This document shows, in pieces, positions 25,121-33,195 of a stretch of DNA of 57,646 nucleotides. The position numbers and the translations under genes are program-made. The stretch's first letter is position 1. Each line of letters starts with the position of its first letter. The notes under the pieces are model-generated. The model ran no database searches. It was not told the origin of the DNA and saw only the letters and a program-made list of their open reading frames with translations. Source of the stretch: JAHEJX01 sp041605955 (GTDB lineage: Bacteria; Actinomycetota; Acidimicrobiia; Spongiisociales; UBA5794); assembly GCA_041605955.1 (NCBI GenBank), contig JBFIXI010000018.1, positions 1 through 57,646 on the forward strand, written 5' to 3'.

Positions 25121-25141
25121 CTCGCGAGCTTCACTCGCGAG
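25121..25141. repeat. two CTCGCGAG palindromes in a 13-bp direct repeat
   Basis: CTCGCGAG occurs at 25,121-25,128 and 25,134-25,141, each inside a TTCACTCGCGAGC-like unit. They lie upstream of the nfnA-like gene (start 25,095), where they could bind a regulator, or they may be simple duplication. The rest of 25,096-25,256 holds nothing recognisable. Confidence 0.4.
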
Positions 25142-25256
25142 CTTCGCCTACCCCGCGATGATCCACTGAGCGGCCACCGGCACGGTAGAGGCAAATTGCC
25201 CGCAACGGCCGGGGGATGTGAGTTGGACAAGGATCTGGCAGCAGGCATCCCGGGAG

Positions 25257-25550
25257 CTAGGTAACCCCGATCCCGCCGACCGGGGTGACGGTATGGCGGG
25301 CGCCGAAGCTGGCGATCATCGGCCGTCCCTCTGAGATCGCCCACTGGACGTGGGAGAGCTGAAGTGATGCCTGGTGTGACTCCTCAGAGTCCCAGAACTC
25401 GGTGATCCATATCCCGGTGTCGTCGGCAGTATCAACGGCGATCGCGTAGAGCACGCAGCCCGGCATCTCTTTCGTACCGTCCAACAGGATCTCGATGAGC
25501 TCGTCCCGTTTTCCTTCCCGGGCAGTCAATTGGGAGATGATTCCATACAC
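25257..25550 (-). CDS. antibiotic biosynthesis monooxygenase (ABM) domain protein
   Basis: A 97-residue single-domain ABM/YgiN-like protein: YGIISQLTAREGKRDELIEIL, a central strand VLYAIAVDTADDTGIWITEFW, the DSEESHQASLQ helix, and a final strand. GTG 25,550 has a good GGAG about 8 nt upstream; the codons before it are not protein-like. These dimeric alpha/beta-barrel proteins act as cofactor-free oxygenases or as quinol/heme-related stress proteins. No substrate is assigned. Confidence 0.8.
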   Translation of the reverse strand: MYGIISQLTAREGKRDELIEILLDGTKEMPGCVLYAIAVDTADDTGIWITEFWDSEESHQASLQLSHVQWAISEGRPMIASFGARHTVTPVGGIGVT

Positions 25551-25661
25551 CGCGGGCTCCTCCGGTAGCGATGTTGCCTGTGTAGCAGGTACGGACCAAT
25601 GCCACCGGCTCTTCGCCCGACGGCTCATCGCCGGGTTCAAGTTCCCACCCGCAAAGCAAGA

Positions 25662-25689
25662 AACCCCCAGGCCTTCTGACCTGGGGGTT
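25662..25689 (-). terminator. terminator hairpin beside the truncated tRNA copy
   Basis: A perfect 10-bp stem (aacccccagg / cctgggggtt, loop of 8). Read on the minus strand, it is followed by a T-rich run. It sits 3' of the truncated Met tRNA copy, matching the position of the hairpin beside the intact tRNA at 26,717. Confidence 0.7.
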
Positions 25690-25692
25690 CCG

Positions 25693-25754
<62 letters not shown>

Positions 25755-26169
25755 GAAGGGGTCTCAGCAGCGTTGACCGCCAGCACATATCGATAGTCAA
25801 CGATCTCACACCTTAGTACGGCTGGCAACGAGTGATAGGTGGTGTCGGGGAGTGTCAGATCGTTGGGCTTCAGTCTGGCTTCAGAGCGACATGCTCCCCG
25901 GCCCCTGATCTGCCTCTCGGACCCGTCACTCGGAGTAGCCGTGCCGGATGTCGGCGGCCCGACCGATACTCAGGAGTATGCGTCGAGCTGCCGCTCATAC
26001 CGGGTTGCATGCGCAGAAGCAGCCCACGACCTACCCGCACGCCTAGGTGCCGTTATCGGACGGGTGGGCAGTACGGGTGATGTCGCCCATAGCGAGTGAT
26101 CGGCTCTCTGCACTGGTCAGCGAGCCGATCACGGCACGGCCGCCGAGCGCACTGAGGGTGGGCCGTCGA

Positions 26170-26207
26170 GCGAAGCCCCCGCGGGCGGATGGTCGGCGGG
26201 GCTTCGC
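26170..26207. terminator. GC-rich hairpin 1 in the element remnant
   Basis: Perfect 10-bp inverted repeat (gcgaagcccc / ggggcttcgc) with an 18-nt loop. It has terminator-like shape without a clear T-tract. Confidence 0.5.
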
Positions 26208-26313
26208 ATCCTTGGCGTGCCGCTGCTCCAGTTTCGACCCACTCGCCGCCGATGGTTCAGTCGAGGTCAGTGGCGTGCCTGCCCGCTACGGGGCACACGG
26301 GGCGAACTGACCG

Positions 26314-26347
26314 CGGAAGCCCCCAGCCTGAGTGGCGGGGGCTTCCG
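26314..26347. terminator. GC-rich hairpin 2 in the element remnant
   Basis: Perfect 11-bp inverted repeat (cggaagccccc / gggggcttccg) with a 12-nt loop. Its core GAAGCCCC / GGGGCTTC is shared with hairpin 1. Confidence 0.55.
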
Positions 26348-26372
26348 ATTGCTGGTGCGGTGTGAACGTGAA

Positions 26373-26398
26373 GGGACCCCCGCCGAAGCAGGGGTCCT
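26373..26398. terminator. GC-rich hairpin 3 in the element remnant
   Basis: An inverted repeat (ggacccc / ggggtcc plus one wobble pair, loop of 10) followed by tcttctcccc, so it could end transcription on the plus strand. Confidence 0.5.
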
Positions 26399-26645
26399 CT
26401 TCTCCCCATCTATCGACCGGCACTACCTGCCACTGCGACGAGGTACCGCTCGGTCCGTTCCGTTCCATGGACTGCGGCACACCCATGCGACACTCCTCCT
26501 CCTGGACGGCGTCCCGCCACACGTTGTCTCCCTGCGCCTGGGCCACCGCAGTGCCGCCTTCACGCTTCAGCAGTACGCCCACGTGTTGCCGCAGCAGCAG
26601 GCCGACGCAGTAGCCCGGCTGGCGACCCGGGTCGCACGGGATTAG
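26399..26645 (+). pseudogene. tyrosine recombinase/integrase, C-terminal remnant
   Basis: The last ~80 residues of the frame ending at 26,645 carry the integrase catalytic end: FHGLRHTHATLLLLDGVP (the Arg and His of HxLRH), VSLRLGHRSAAFTLQQYAHV (the second His and the Tyr nucleophile). The N-terminal arm-binding and core parts, including the first catalytic Arg, are missing, and upstream sequence in this frame is not integrase-like. It is therefore a broken gene. It ends 107 bp before the initiator tRNA, the usual place for an integrase next to its att site. It likely came from a phage or integrative element. Confidence 0.75.
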
Positions 26646-26716
26646 TCGAAGCTGCCCACCTGCAACCACGCAGAGTGAGGCGCGTCTAGGAGGGCCGCAC
26701 TCCCCCACAACCCCAG

Positions 26717-26746
26717 AAACCCCCAGGTCCTAAGACCTGAGGGTTT
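26717..26746 (-). terminator. terminator of the initiator tRNA
   Basis: A 13-bp stem with one mismatch (aaacccccaggtc / gacctgagggttt, loop ctaa) starts 6 nt beyond the tRNA 3' end on the minus strand and is followed by tttctgg. It resembles the hairpin at 25,662. Confidence 0.7.
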
Positions 26747-26751
26747 CTCCG

Positions 26752-26825
<74 letters not shown>

Positions 26826-26948
26826 TCGCAGCTGCAATTATACCACTCCCCCGCGCTGGCTGGACGCAGCCGTTTCCCGGCATCTCCCACGTTTGACGCC
26901 TGTGATTCTCGGGTAGGGCACCCATGTTGGATCGGAGGAAGGAGTCAT

Positions 26949-27548
26949 ATGGTCACTGAAACGACCCGTCCACGGATCCGAGGAACCGAAGCCGACCTGA
27001 CCGCCATCAAAGCGCGGTTTGGCGGCGGCGATTTCGTCGCGGCCGTGCTCGGAATGTTCACCGCACTTGGAACGCTTGTCTTTCTCGGCGCTCTGATACT
27101 CGCCGGGCAAGCTGGCATCGGATATCAACTCAACGTCATCGATTTCGACGGCAATCTGCAAGAAATCGAAGTCGTCGGATCACTCGTAGCCATCGCTGTG
27201 ATCTTCACGTCATTCGTCGTTGGCGGCTGGGCCGCCGGCCGCATGGCGCGCTACAACGGAGCCATGAACGGCGTCGCCGCGGCGCTGCTGTTCATCCTGC
27301 TGGTGGCCACATTCGCCGTTCTCGGGCAGTGGCTCGGCGCGGAGTACAACGCATTCGCCAATGCCGGATTGCCGGACTGGTTCGCCCAGCTGGACGCCGC
27401 TGACATCGACGTGAAGGTCGCCGCCGCCGCTTTGGCCGCCATGGTGGCCAGCATGTTGGGTGGATACGTCGGCGGGGAAATCGGTGAGCGCTACCACGTC
27501 GCAGCCGACGCCGCCCTCGCCCAGGAGGCCGCTTCGTCGGTCCACTGA
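26949..27548 (+). CDS. integral membrane protein, four predicted TM helices
   Basis: A 199-residue protein with hydrophobic segments at about 28-50, 74-95, 106-127 and 156-176, a 25-residue polar N-terminus, and a small-residue-rich GGYVGGEIGERYH at the end of the last helix. No enzyme motif is visible. ATG 26,949 follows GGAGGAAGGAG. It sits 44 bp before the PRC-barrel gene, so both are probably one transcript ended by the hairpin at 27,971. The pairing suggests an envelope- or stress-related role, but this is inference. Confidence 0.75.
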   Translation: MVTETTRPRIRGTEADLTAIKARFGGGDFVAAVLGMFTALGTLVFLGALILAGQAGIGYQLNVIDFDGNLQEIEVVGSLVAIAVIFTSFVVGGWAAGRMARYNGAMNGVAAALLFILLVATFAVLGQWLGAEYNAFANAGLPDWFAQLDAADIDVKVAAAALAAMVASMLGGYVGGEIGERYHVAADAALAQEAASSVH

Positions 27549-27592
27549 TACCGCAGCCACCTCAACCACTACCTCGAACAGAAAGGATGCCC

Positions 27593-27946
27593 ATGGAACG
27601 ACACACGCTCAGTGCCTCAACCCTCGTTGGCGACAAGGTCCGCAACAACGAGGGAGACGACCTCGGCGACATCAAGGACATCATGCTCGATGTTGACAAC
27701 GGCCGAGTTGCCTATGCGGTGCTGGACATGGGCGGTTTCCTCGGAATCGGCAACAAGCTGTTCGCCGTGCCGTGGTCCGCTCTCACCCTCGACCGCGAGG
27801 CCCATGAGTTCGTGCTGAATGTCGACAAGGAGACCCTGGACAACGCACCCGGCTTCGACCAGGACAACTGGCCGGACTTCTCCGACGCTGCGTGGGGCAC
27901 CTCCATCTACGAGTACTACGGACAGCGTCCCTACTGGAACGTCTAG
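27593..27946 (+). CDS. PRC-barrel domain protein
   Basis: A 117-residue protein with one PRC-barrel (about 8-85): STLVGDKVRNNEGDDLGDI, YAVLDMGGFLGIGNKLFAVP and ALTLDREAHEFVLNVDKE, followed by an acidic aromatic tail ending PYWNV. The domain is found in RimM and the photosynthetic reaction-centre H subunit and, in free form, in small sporulation- or stress-linked proteins. ATG 27,593 is preferred over ATG 27,587 because GAAAGG is 6 nt before the former and touches the latter. Confidence 0.85.
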   Translation: MERHTLSASTLVGDKVRNNEGDDLGDIKDIMLDVDNGRVAYAVLDMGGFLGIGNKLFAVPWSALTLDREAHEFVLNVDKETLDNAPGFDQDNWPDFSDAAWGTSIYEYYGQRPYWNV

Positions 27947-27970
27947 ACACCGTTCACCTGCGAATCGCAA

Positions 27971-28001
27971 CTGGCCGCCCTCACCATGTGGGGGCGGCCA
28001 G
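27971..28001. terminator. bidirectional terminator-like hairpin
   Basis: A perfect 10-bp stem (ctggccgccc / gggcggccag, 11-nt loop) between the convergent PRC-barrel and lipoprotein genes. Confidence 0.65.
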
Positions 28002-28067
28002 GCGCTTGTTGCGAGATCGTGGCTGAGTCGGCCCGGGTCGAGCCGCGTCCATCGGCGGCTCCGTGGC

Positions 28068-29075
28068 CTACGCTGCCGCGTCCTCAAGGCCGGACATGAA
28101 CCAGTCCTCCAGATCGGAGACGTCGGTCACCTGATCCGCCGGAGGCGGCTCTACGGAGACTCGCCCTCCGTAATCCGAGAAGTCGAACTGCACCCGCATG
28201 TAGTCGAACGACTCGCCCGGGTTGAGTCCCTCCACATCGGGTTGCTCGATCTCGAAGAGGAACCGATGCACTCGATGCTGATCGTCGACCCAGATGTCGG
28301 TGGGCAGCTCGTCGAAGCCCACCGGAGCCGAGTCCTCGAGGTCGGCATACGCCTCGGGGTCGAGCTCAGCCAGCGATTCCAGGTCGAAGATGACCCGGTA
28401 TCGATTCGTCACGACTCCGCGCAGCGTCTCTTCGCCGACGACGCTCACCTCGCCGTACGATCCCGACAGCACGTCGAGGAAGCCGGTGGCGTCGAACGGG
28501 TTGACCCCAGTCGAGAAGTCCTGGGTGAAGCCTTGGCCGTCCTCGACCGGCATCGACAGCCAGGGAGTCTCGACGCCCAGCATCATGTTGAATAATCCGA
28601 ACTTCACGTACGCCGTATCACCAATCTGGCGAACTTCGAAGCCGTCGAAGAGCCCGGCTAGCTCCTCCATCTCGTCGCCCGGGGCCATGAGGCCGGACAA
28701 CGCGCTGAAGTCCATCAACATGTGACCGTCGCCGGTCACCGTATCGAACGAGCTCGAGAACGGGAGCGCCACCTCGATCTGCCCCAGCTCAGCGTCGCGG
28801 CCGGCAACCTCGATCAATCCTTCGATGCGGGCCGGCGGCTCCAGCGACGACTGTGCCATCGCGGCCTGCACCCGGCCGAGCTGACCCGACACCAGCGGTA
28901 GCCCGGAGGTCGTGGCCGGCGCGGCAGTCGTAGTGGCCGGCAACGTGGTCGTCGTTGCCAGGGTCGTGGTCAACGGGGTGCGCTCACGGGCCTGGGTATC
29001 GGCCACCTCGGACGAGCCGCCACACCCCGCAACGAAGAGAGCAAGGGCTACGAGCAGCGCCAATCGAGTCTTCAC
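28068..29075 (-). CDS. LppX/LprG-like lipoprotein
   Basis: About 335 residues from GTG 29,075. The signal peptide ends in a lipobox (LFVAGCGGSS, Cys near residue 18), followed by a Thr/Ala linker of about 40 residues typical of this organism's lipoproteins. The mature domain alternates beta strands such as VRQIGDTAYVKFG and VTNRYRVIFDLESLAELDP, and ends with YMRVQFDFSDYG, as in LppX_LprAFG-type lipid-carrier lipoproteins. It may carry lipids or act as a cell-surface sensor. The family call rests on layout and motifs and is moderately sure. Confidence 0.7.
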   Translation of the reverse strand: MKTRLALLVALALFVAGCGGSSEVADTQARERTPLTTTLATTTTLPATTTAAPATTSGLPLVSGQLGRVQAAMAQSSLEPPARIEGLIEVAGRDAELGQIEVALPFSSSFDTVTGDGHMLMDFSALSGLMAPGDEMEELAGLFDGFEVRQIGDTAYVKFGLFNMMLGVETPWLSMPVEDGQGFTQDFSTGVNPFDATGFLDVLSGSYGEVSVVGEETLRGVVTNRYRVIFDLESLAELDPEAYADLEDSAPVGFDELPTDIWVDDQHRVHRFLFEIEQPDVEGLNPGESFDYMRVQFDFSDYGGRVSVEPPPADQVTDVSDLEDWFMSGLEDAAA

Positions 29076-29105
29076 GGTTCCACCACTTTCAAATTGGGAT
29101 AGGAG

Positions 29106-29444
29106 CATATCGGCACACCACTGCCGTGAATTGAACGCCCGGGAAGAGGGCAAACAGCTGGTATCAGCGGCGCAGTGACCCGCTCACGTTCCCGAAGAAG
29201 CTCTCTGGGGGTGCATATGAAGGCCGGTTTCTTGTTCTTCGACAGATCCACCGCGAATCACATCATGAGGCCGAGCGATCGCGGCCCTCGCCGCGGCCGC
29301 CGCCGGCGCCGCCGTTCTCGATCGGGACGAGACTGACATCTTGCAAGTCCCTTAACGATGTCGCTGCGGGGAATCCAGACCCAACGTGGTTCCGTTGTTT
29401 GGCTGGGTAACCCGGTCAGGCCGCAACTGCAGAGGGAGGTCTCG
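29106..29444. other. intergenic region between divergent lipoprotein genes
   Basis: About 340 bp holding the promoters of two divergent lipoprotein genes. A possible Arg-rich 39-codon gene lies inside it (29,217-29,336, listed separately). I see no repeat, terminator or RNA gene beyond that. Confidence 0.5.
29217..29336 (+). CDS. possible arginine-rich small protein
   Basis: A 39-codon frame opens MKAGFLFFDRSTANHIM and ends in a tail of 12-13 arginines among 23 residues (RPSDRGPRRGRRRRRRRSRS). A G-rich run precedes the ATG but is not a clear ribosome binding site. The Arg tail comes from a GC-rich stretch (cgccgcggccgccgcc), so chance is possible. A nucleic-acid-binding microprotein is the alternative. 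Confidence 0.25.
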   Translation: MKAGFLFFDRSTANHIMRPSDRGPRRGRRRRRRSRSGRD

Positions 29445-30452
29445 ATGCACACCAAGCGACTGCTGACGTTCGCCGTGGCGACCGCCATTCTGCTCGTTGT
29501 CGCCGCCTGCGGTGACAGCGAGGATGGCGCCACCAGCGCGGCTCCTGCAACCACCACCAGCACTACTGCCACCACCACGCAGGCATCCACTACATCCACT
29601 ACTGCCGCCACGACGACCACTACCAGCACGACGCCGCCACCCGAGCACGCCATCGCCTTCGATACCACCGCCTGGCCCGAGCTGGTCAAGGCTCACTACG
29701 AAGGCTGGCTGATCATCGACGGGGCCGCCGTCAGCACCGGCCGCTTCAACGTCGTCGCCGGAGAGGCCGTGGACCTCGACGGCGAACCCGTCGATGAGTT
29801 CGCTCTCGATTTCGACCCGACCGCAGCAAGCGCAGTCGTCGTCTCCATCGAGCCTGCCGGCGATTCCGACCCGGCGCCGAGCGACACCCATATCCTCGCC
29901 GGTGACATCGCCGACGGATCTGCACCACTTTCGATAGATCACCCCGCCGCCCTCGGCAACGACTTCGCCACCGCGAGCGGAGAGTTCGTGTTGGCCACGC
30001 CCACGGACGGCGACCGGGTCAACGACGAGTTCTCCGGAGTCTGGTTCCTCACCTTCCCGGGCCCGACCCCTGGGCTCGATTTGCCCACGCTGCCGGACGG
30101 CTGGATCTATGAAGGATGGACCGTCATCGAGGGCATCCCGGTGACGACCGGCACTTTCAGTCGGGTCGACGCCTCCGACAACGAAGCTCCATACAGCGGA
30201 ACGGTGCGCACTCCGAACTTCCCTGGGGAGGACTACCTGCAGAATGCCCCCGACGGCTTGACCTTCCCCACCAACCTGCAGGGAGCCACCGTCGTGATCA
30301 GCGTCGAGCCCCTCGCCGAGGACAATCCGCAGCCGTTTGCGCTCAAGCCGCTGGCCGGCCCGGTGCCAGCCGATGCCGAGCTGGAGCCGGTGGCCTACCC
30401 GCTCACCACGGCGGAGTTCACCCCCCTATCGGGAATCGCCACGTTGCGGTGA
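29445..30452 (+). CDS. lipoprotein with two tandem homologous domains
   Basis: A 335-residue lipoprotein. The signal ends LLVVAACGDSED (lipidated Cys near residue 23) and leads into a Thr-rich linker. Two related domains follow. The first contains YEGWLIIDGAAVSTGRFNVV and VVVSIEPAGDSDPAPS; the second contains YEGWTVIEGIPVTTGTFSRV and VVISVEPLAEDNPQPF. These look like an anti-sigma-K C-terminal/DUF4397-like beta fold duplicated in tandem. AGGGAGGT precedes ATG 29,445. Probably an extracytoplasmic binding or structural protein; no enzyme motif is visible. Confidence 0.72.
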   Translation: MHTKRLLTFAVATAILLVVAACGDSEDGATSAAPATTTSTTATTTQASTTSTTAATTTTTSTTPPPEHAIAFDTTAWPELVKAHYEGWLIIDGAAVSTGRFNVVAGEAVDLDGEPVDEFALDFDPTAASAVVVSIEPAGDSDPAPSDTHILAGDIADGSAPLSIDHPAALGNDFATASGEFVLATPTDGDRVNDEFSGVWFLTFPGPTPGLDLPTLPDGWIYEGWTVIEGIPVTTGTFSRVDASDNEAPYSGTVRTPNFPGEDYLQNAPDGLTFPTNLQGATVVISVEPLAEDNPQPFALKPLAGPVPADAELEPVAYPLTTAEFTPLSGIATLR

Positions 30453-30528
30453 TATCCGGGCGACGGTGTTGTGCCATCCCCAACGCCAGCCGGCGTCGGA
30501 TAGGTGGTGACATCGTCAGGAGGCCGCA

Positions 30529-31329
30529 GTGCCGGAAGGCCACACCATTCACCGATATGCAAGGCTCCACCGCGACGCTCTGGTCGGCGAGCGGCTGCGA
30601 GTGGCCTCGCCGCAAGGACGGTTTGAGGCCGGCGCCGCCCGCCTCGACGGGTCCCGCCTCACCGCAGTCGACGCCCACGGCAAGCACCTCTTCTACCGGT
30701 GGGGCACCGGCGATACGCTCCACGTGCATCTGGGCCTGTTCGGCCGCTTCCGCACCTTCCGGGAGGAGCCCCCGCCACCGACCGACGGAACCCGCCTCAC
30801 GATGCGCGCCGCCGAGGTCGCCGTGTACCTGTCCGGGCCTACTGCCTGTCGCCTCATCGATCCCGCGACGGAGGACGCGGTGCGCTCCCGGCTGGGCCCC
30901 GATCCCCTGCGTGACCCCGCGGCGGTTGGCGACTTCGCCTCCCGACTGGCGCGTCGCCGGATCCCGATCGGGGCCGCCCTGTTGGACCAGAAAGTGATCG
31001 CAGGAGTCGGCAACGTCTACCGAGCCGAGCTGCTGTTCCTCCTGGGCATCTTGCCTTTCCGGACGGTAACCGACCTCACGTCATCGGAGATCGACTCGAT
31101 TTGGACCGCGGCCGGCGAGCAACTGCGCCGCGGTGAAAGAACCGGCCGGATTGTCACCGTGCAGCCGGCCGAGGTCGGTGTGCCCCGGCGGTCGGACATC
31201 CCCCGTTTCGAGCGCCTCTACGTCTACAAGCGCCACGGCGAGCCCTGTCGCCGTTGCGGCACCCCGATCAGCTCCGGCGAGCTGGCCAATCGGCGCATCT
31301 GGTGGTGCCCAACCTGCCAAGCGGCGTAA
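30529..31329 (+). CDS. Fpg/Nei-family DNA glycosylase, Nei2-like
   Basis: A 266-residue base-excision repair enzyme that removes oxidised bases and nicks the strand. The N-terminal PEGHTIHR supplies the catalytic Pro2 and Glu3 after Met removal. GKHLFYRW and HVHLGLFGRF match the core. The helix-two-turn-helix has KVIAGVGNVYRAELLF. The C-terminal zinc finger is intact (CRRCGTPI and WWCPTCQ). The second residue pair and spacing fit actinobacterial Nei2 better than Fpg. GTG 30,529 has AGGAGG 8 nt upstream. Confidence 0.9.
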   Translation: MPEGHTIHRYARLHRDALVGERLRVASPQGRFEAGAARLDGSRLTAVDAHGKHLFYRWGTGDTLHVHLGLFGRFRTFREEPPPPTDGTRLTMRAAEVAVYLSGPTACRLIDPATEDAVRSRLGPDPLRDPAAVGDFASRLARRRIPIGAALLDQKVIAGVGNVYRAELLFLLGILPFRTVTDLTSSEIDSIWTAAGEQLRRGERTGRIVTVQPAEVGVPRRSDIPRFERLYVYKRHGEPCRRCGTPISSGELANRRIWWCPTCQAA

Positions 31330-31395
31330 TCTCCTCTCCCCATCGCAGGGCGAAGCCCGCTGCGGCGAGAAACGAGAGACCGGTAGGGAACCGAT

Positions 31396-32724
31396 GTGGC
31401 GAAACTCCTAAACGTGCCCATCACCTTGGCGATGGCGCTGCTGCTCACCGTGGCTGCCTACGGAGGCGGCTCCGACGAAGCGCCGGCAGAGACCGCTCCG
31501 CAGTTCGAGGAATACCGCGCAGATCCGGTGCAGATCCCTGTGGAGCTGCTCGCCGGGCAGGGAGTGGAAGTCGACGTGATCCTGCAGGTGAGCGAATTGG
31601 AGCGAGGATTCCTGGCAGGGAGCGCCGACCTCGATGGGCGCTTCCTGCTCACCTACACCACTGCGTATCCGGCAATCGAGCCTCAGTCGGAGGCTCGATT
31701 CGGCTGGACGTGCGCGGCGCCGCCGTGCCGGGTGACCGCCCAGTTCCGCTTGGACGCGTTCACCGACGTGGCCGGCACCCTCACCTTCTCCGCCGCCGGC
31801 AGCAGTGATGATCTGCCCGCCGGTGCGACGGCCACCATCGAGGTTGCCCGCCCCCAGCCGGGGCCGGCCGCCACCTACGAGCTGCTCCACCGGGCGGTCC
31901 CATATCCTCCCGGATCCACTTCCCCGCTGTTCGACCTGGTGCACGTCGAATACGACTTCGGCGATCCGAGCGATGACATTGCGGTCGCCTTGCGGCCGCA
32001 GCGGGGCCCGGTGGAGCTGGAGCAGCCGGTCGGCGCCGTCGGCCCTGTGGCAGTCGATTGGGCTACCGCCACTCTGGTCTCCGCGTCGGAGACGTGCGTT
32101 CCCGATTGCCGCGGCCGGGCCACGGTGAGGATGGGCCCGTCGGATGGGGTCGACCTTGCCTTCCAGATCCTCGGCTACTCCAGCCGGCCTGGCGTCGGCC
32201 AAGTGCCCCGACTCGTCGAGAGACCGGTGACGGTCACCGAGCAGTTCGGTATGGCCGTGCTCACGCCCGATGAGCCGGTGGTGGCCATCCCCATCAGCAT
32301 CAGTCGCGGCGGAGAGGGCGTGCGGTTGGCCGCCGCCCCCGGTGCGGCGCGTAACCAGGTGGAAGCCACGCTGCGTGCCGTCGAGACCCCCTCATTCGAG
32401 CCCCCCGCCGCCTGGATCAACCCGCCTGCTGGAGGCGGCCAGTACGAGCTGGCGATCAGCTCGCCCGACGTCCAACAAGGCACGGTCAACGTGCCCTGGG
32501 GGGTCGTCCTCTTCGAGCTGACACCAGGCCTCGACCCGGCCCTCGAGGTGGGCGCCCAGGTCGCCACCACCTTCGAGACCGGCCGATTCGGGGACCCCCA
32601 TCGGTTCGCCGCGGCGGCGGCCGACACCGGTGGCGGAGCAGGGATCCTGCCGTGGATCGTGGGCGCCGGGGCGGCCGTCACTCTCGGTGGATTCGGCGCC
32701 TATCGCTACCGGCGGCGGAAATAG
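31396..32724 (+). CDS. secreted cell-wall-facing protein with C-terminal membrane anchor
   Basis: A 442-residue type I membrane protein: an N-terminal signal peptide (VPITLAMALLLTVAAYGG), a long beta-rich ectodomain with two cysteine pairs (WTCAAPPCR and ETCVPDCRG), and a C-terminal TM helix (about 415-435) followed by a basic stop-transfer end, RYRRRK. The lipobox position has Gly instead of Cys. No domain is recognised; immunoglobulin-like repeats are plausible. GTG 31,396 is in frame; an out-of-frame ATG lies 2 nt before it. A strong terminator follows. Confidence 0.72.
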   Translation: MAKLLNVPITLAMALLLTVAAYGGGSDEAPAETAPQFEEYRADPVQIPVELLAGQGVEVDVILQVSELERGFLAGSADLDGRFLLTYTTAYPAIEPQSEARFGWTCAAPPCRVTAQFRLDAFTDVAGTLTFSAAGSSDDLPAGATATIEVARPQPGPAATYELLHRAVPYPPGSTSPLFDLVHVEYDFGDPSDDIAVALRPQRGPVELEQPVGAVGPVAVDWATATLVSASETCVPDCRGRATVRMGPSDGVDLAFQILGYSSRPGVGQVPRLVERPVTVTEQFGMAVLTPDEPVVAIPISISRGGEGVRLAAAPGAARNQVEATLRAVETPSFEPPAAWINPPAGGGQYELAISSPDVQQGTVNVPWGVVLFELTPGLDPALEVGAQVATTFETGRFGDPHRFAAAAADTGGGAGILPWIVGAGAAVTLGGFGAYRYRRRK

Positions 32725-32727
32725 CAG

Positions 32728-32749
32728 AAGCGGGCCCGTAGGCCCGCTT
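32728..32749. terminator. terminator hairpin
   Basis: A perfect 9-bp stem (aagcgggcc / ggcccgctt, loop cgta) starts 4 nt after the stop of the membrane protein. It is convergent with the small secreted-protein gene. Confidence 0.75.
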
Positions 32750-32782
32750 GCTACGTCCCCCCGCAAGGGTGTCGTTGTCGGC

Positions 32783-33082
32783 TTACTCGTCTGGCGGATC
32801 GTCGGTCGGCTCGTCGCATCCCAGCAACGCGTCGTACTCGACATCGGTCCGGCCATCGTTGGCCACGTGATGAGTGTGATCGTTGGAACCGTCGCCATCA
32901 AAAGCTGCCACATCCACGGTGATCACCACGTACGGATTGCCTTCCGAGCTCGTGACATGACAGATCGTCACCTGGTGACCGTCGCCCGTATCCGGGGTAG
33001 CTGCCGCCGGAGCCACCGCCAGGGCGGCCAAGAGGCCCGCCGCCAGGGCTGCCCTGATCCATCGCCTACCTGTAGAAACCAT
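32783..33082 (-). CDS. small secreted protein, CHATG-type domain
   Basis: A 99-residue secreted protein with a clear Sec signal (RRWIRAALAAGLLAALAVAP, cut near AAATP). The mature part carries VTICHVTSSEGNPYVVITVD and a His-rich NDHTHHV, matching a short domain found repeatedly in large actinobacterial surface proteins (consensus VTICHxTxSxxNPYVxITV). An acidic tail ends the protein. Two cysteines probably pair. The role is unknown; metal binding by the histidines is possible but unproven. Confidence 0.7.
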   Translation of the reverse strand: MVSTGRRWIRAALAAGLLAALAVAPAAATPDTGDGHQVTICHVTSSEGNPYVVITVDVAAFDGDGSNDHTHHVANDGRTDVEYDALLGCDEPTDDPPDE

Positions 33083-33195
33083 TCGTATCCTTCCCCCGAA
33101 TACTCTGAGTAGTTACCGCCGCCAGCATACGCGCGCGCCACGCTGCGGCCTAGAACCAATCTGGGGGTGGCTCGAAGTGGCTAGTCAGCGCGTAG

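Larger units (their letters stand above)
25755..26429. other. decayed element interior with no intact gene
   Basis: About 675 bp between the truncated tRNA and the integrase remnant. Open frames here give low-complexity, Arg/Ser/Pro-rich translations without motifs, so I see no coding gene. It does hold three GC-rich hairpins (listed separately) in the last 230 bp. Taken with its flanks, this is probably the eroded interior of a small integrated element. Confidence 0.5.
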
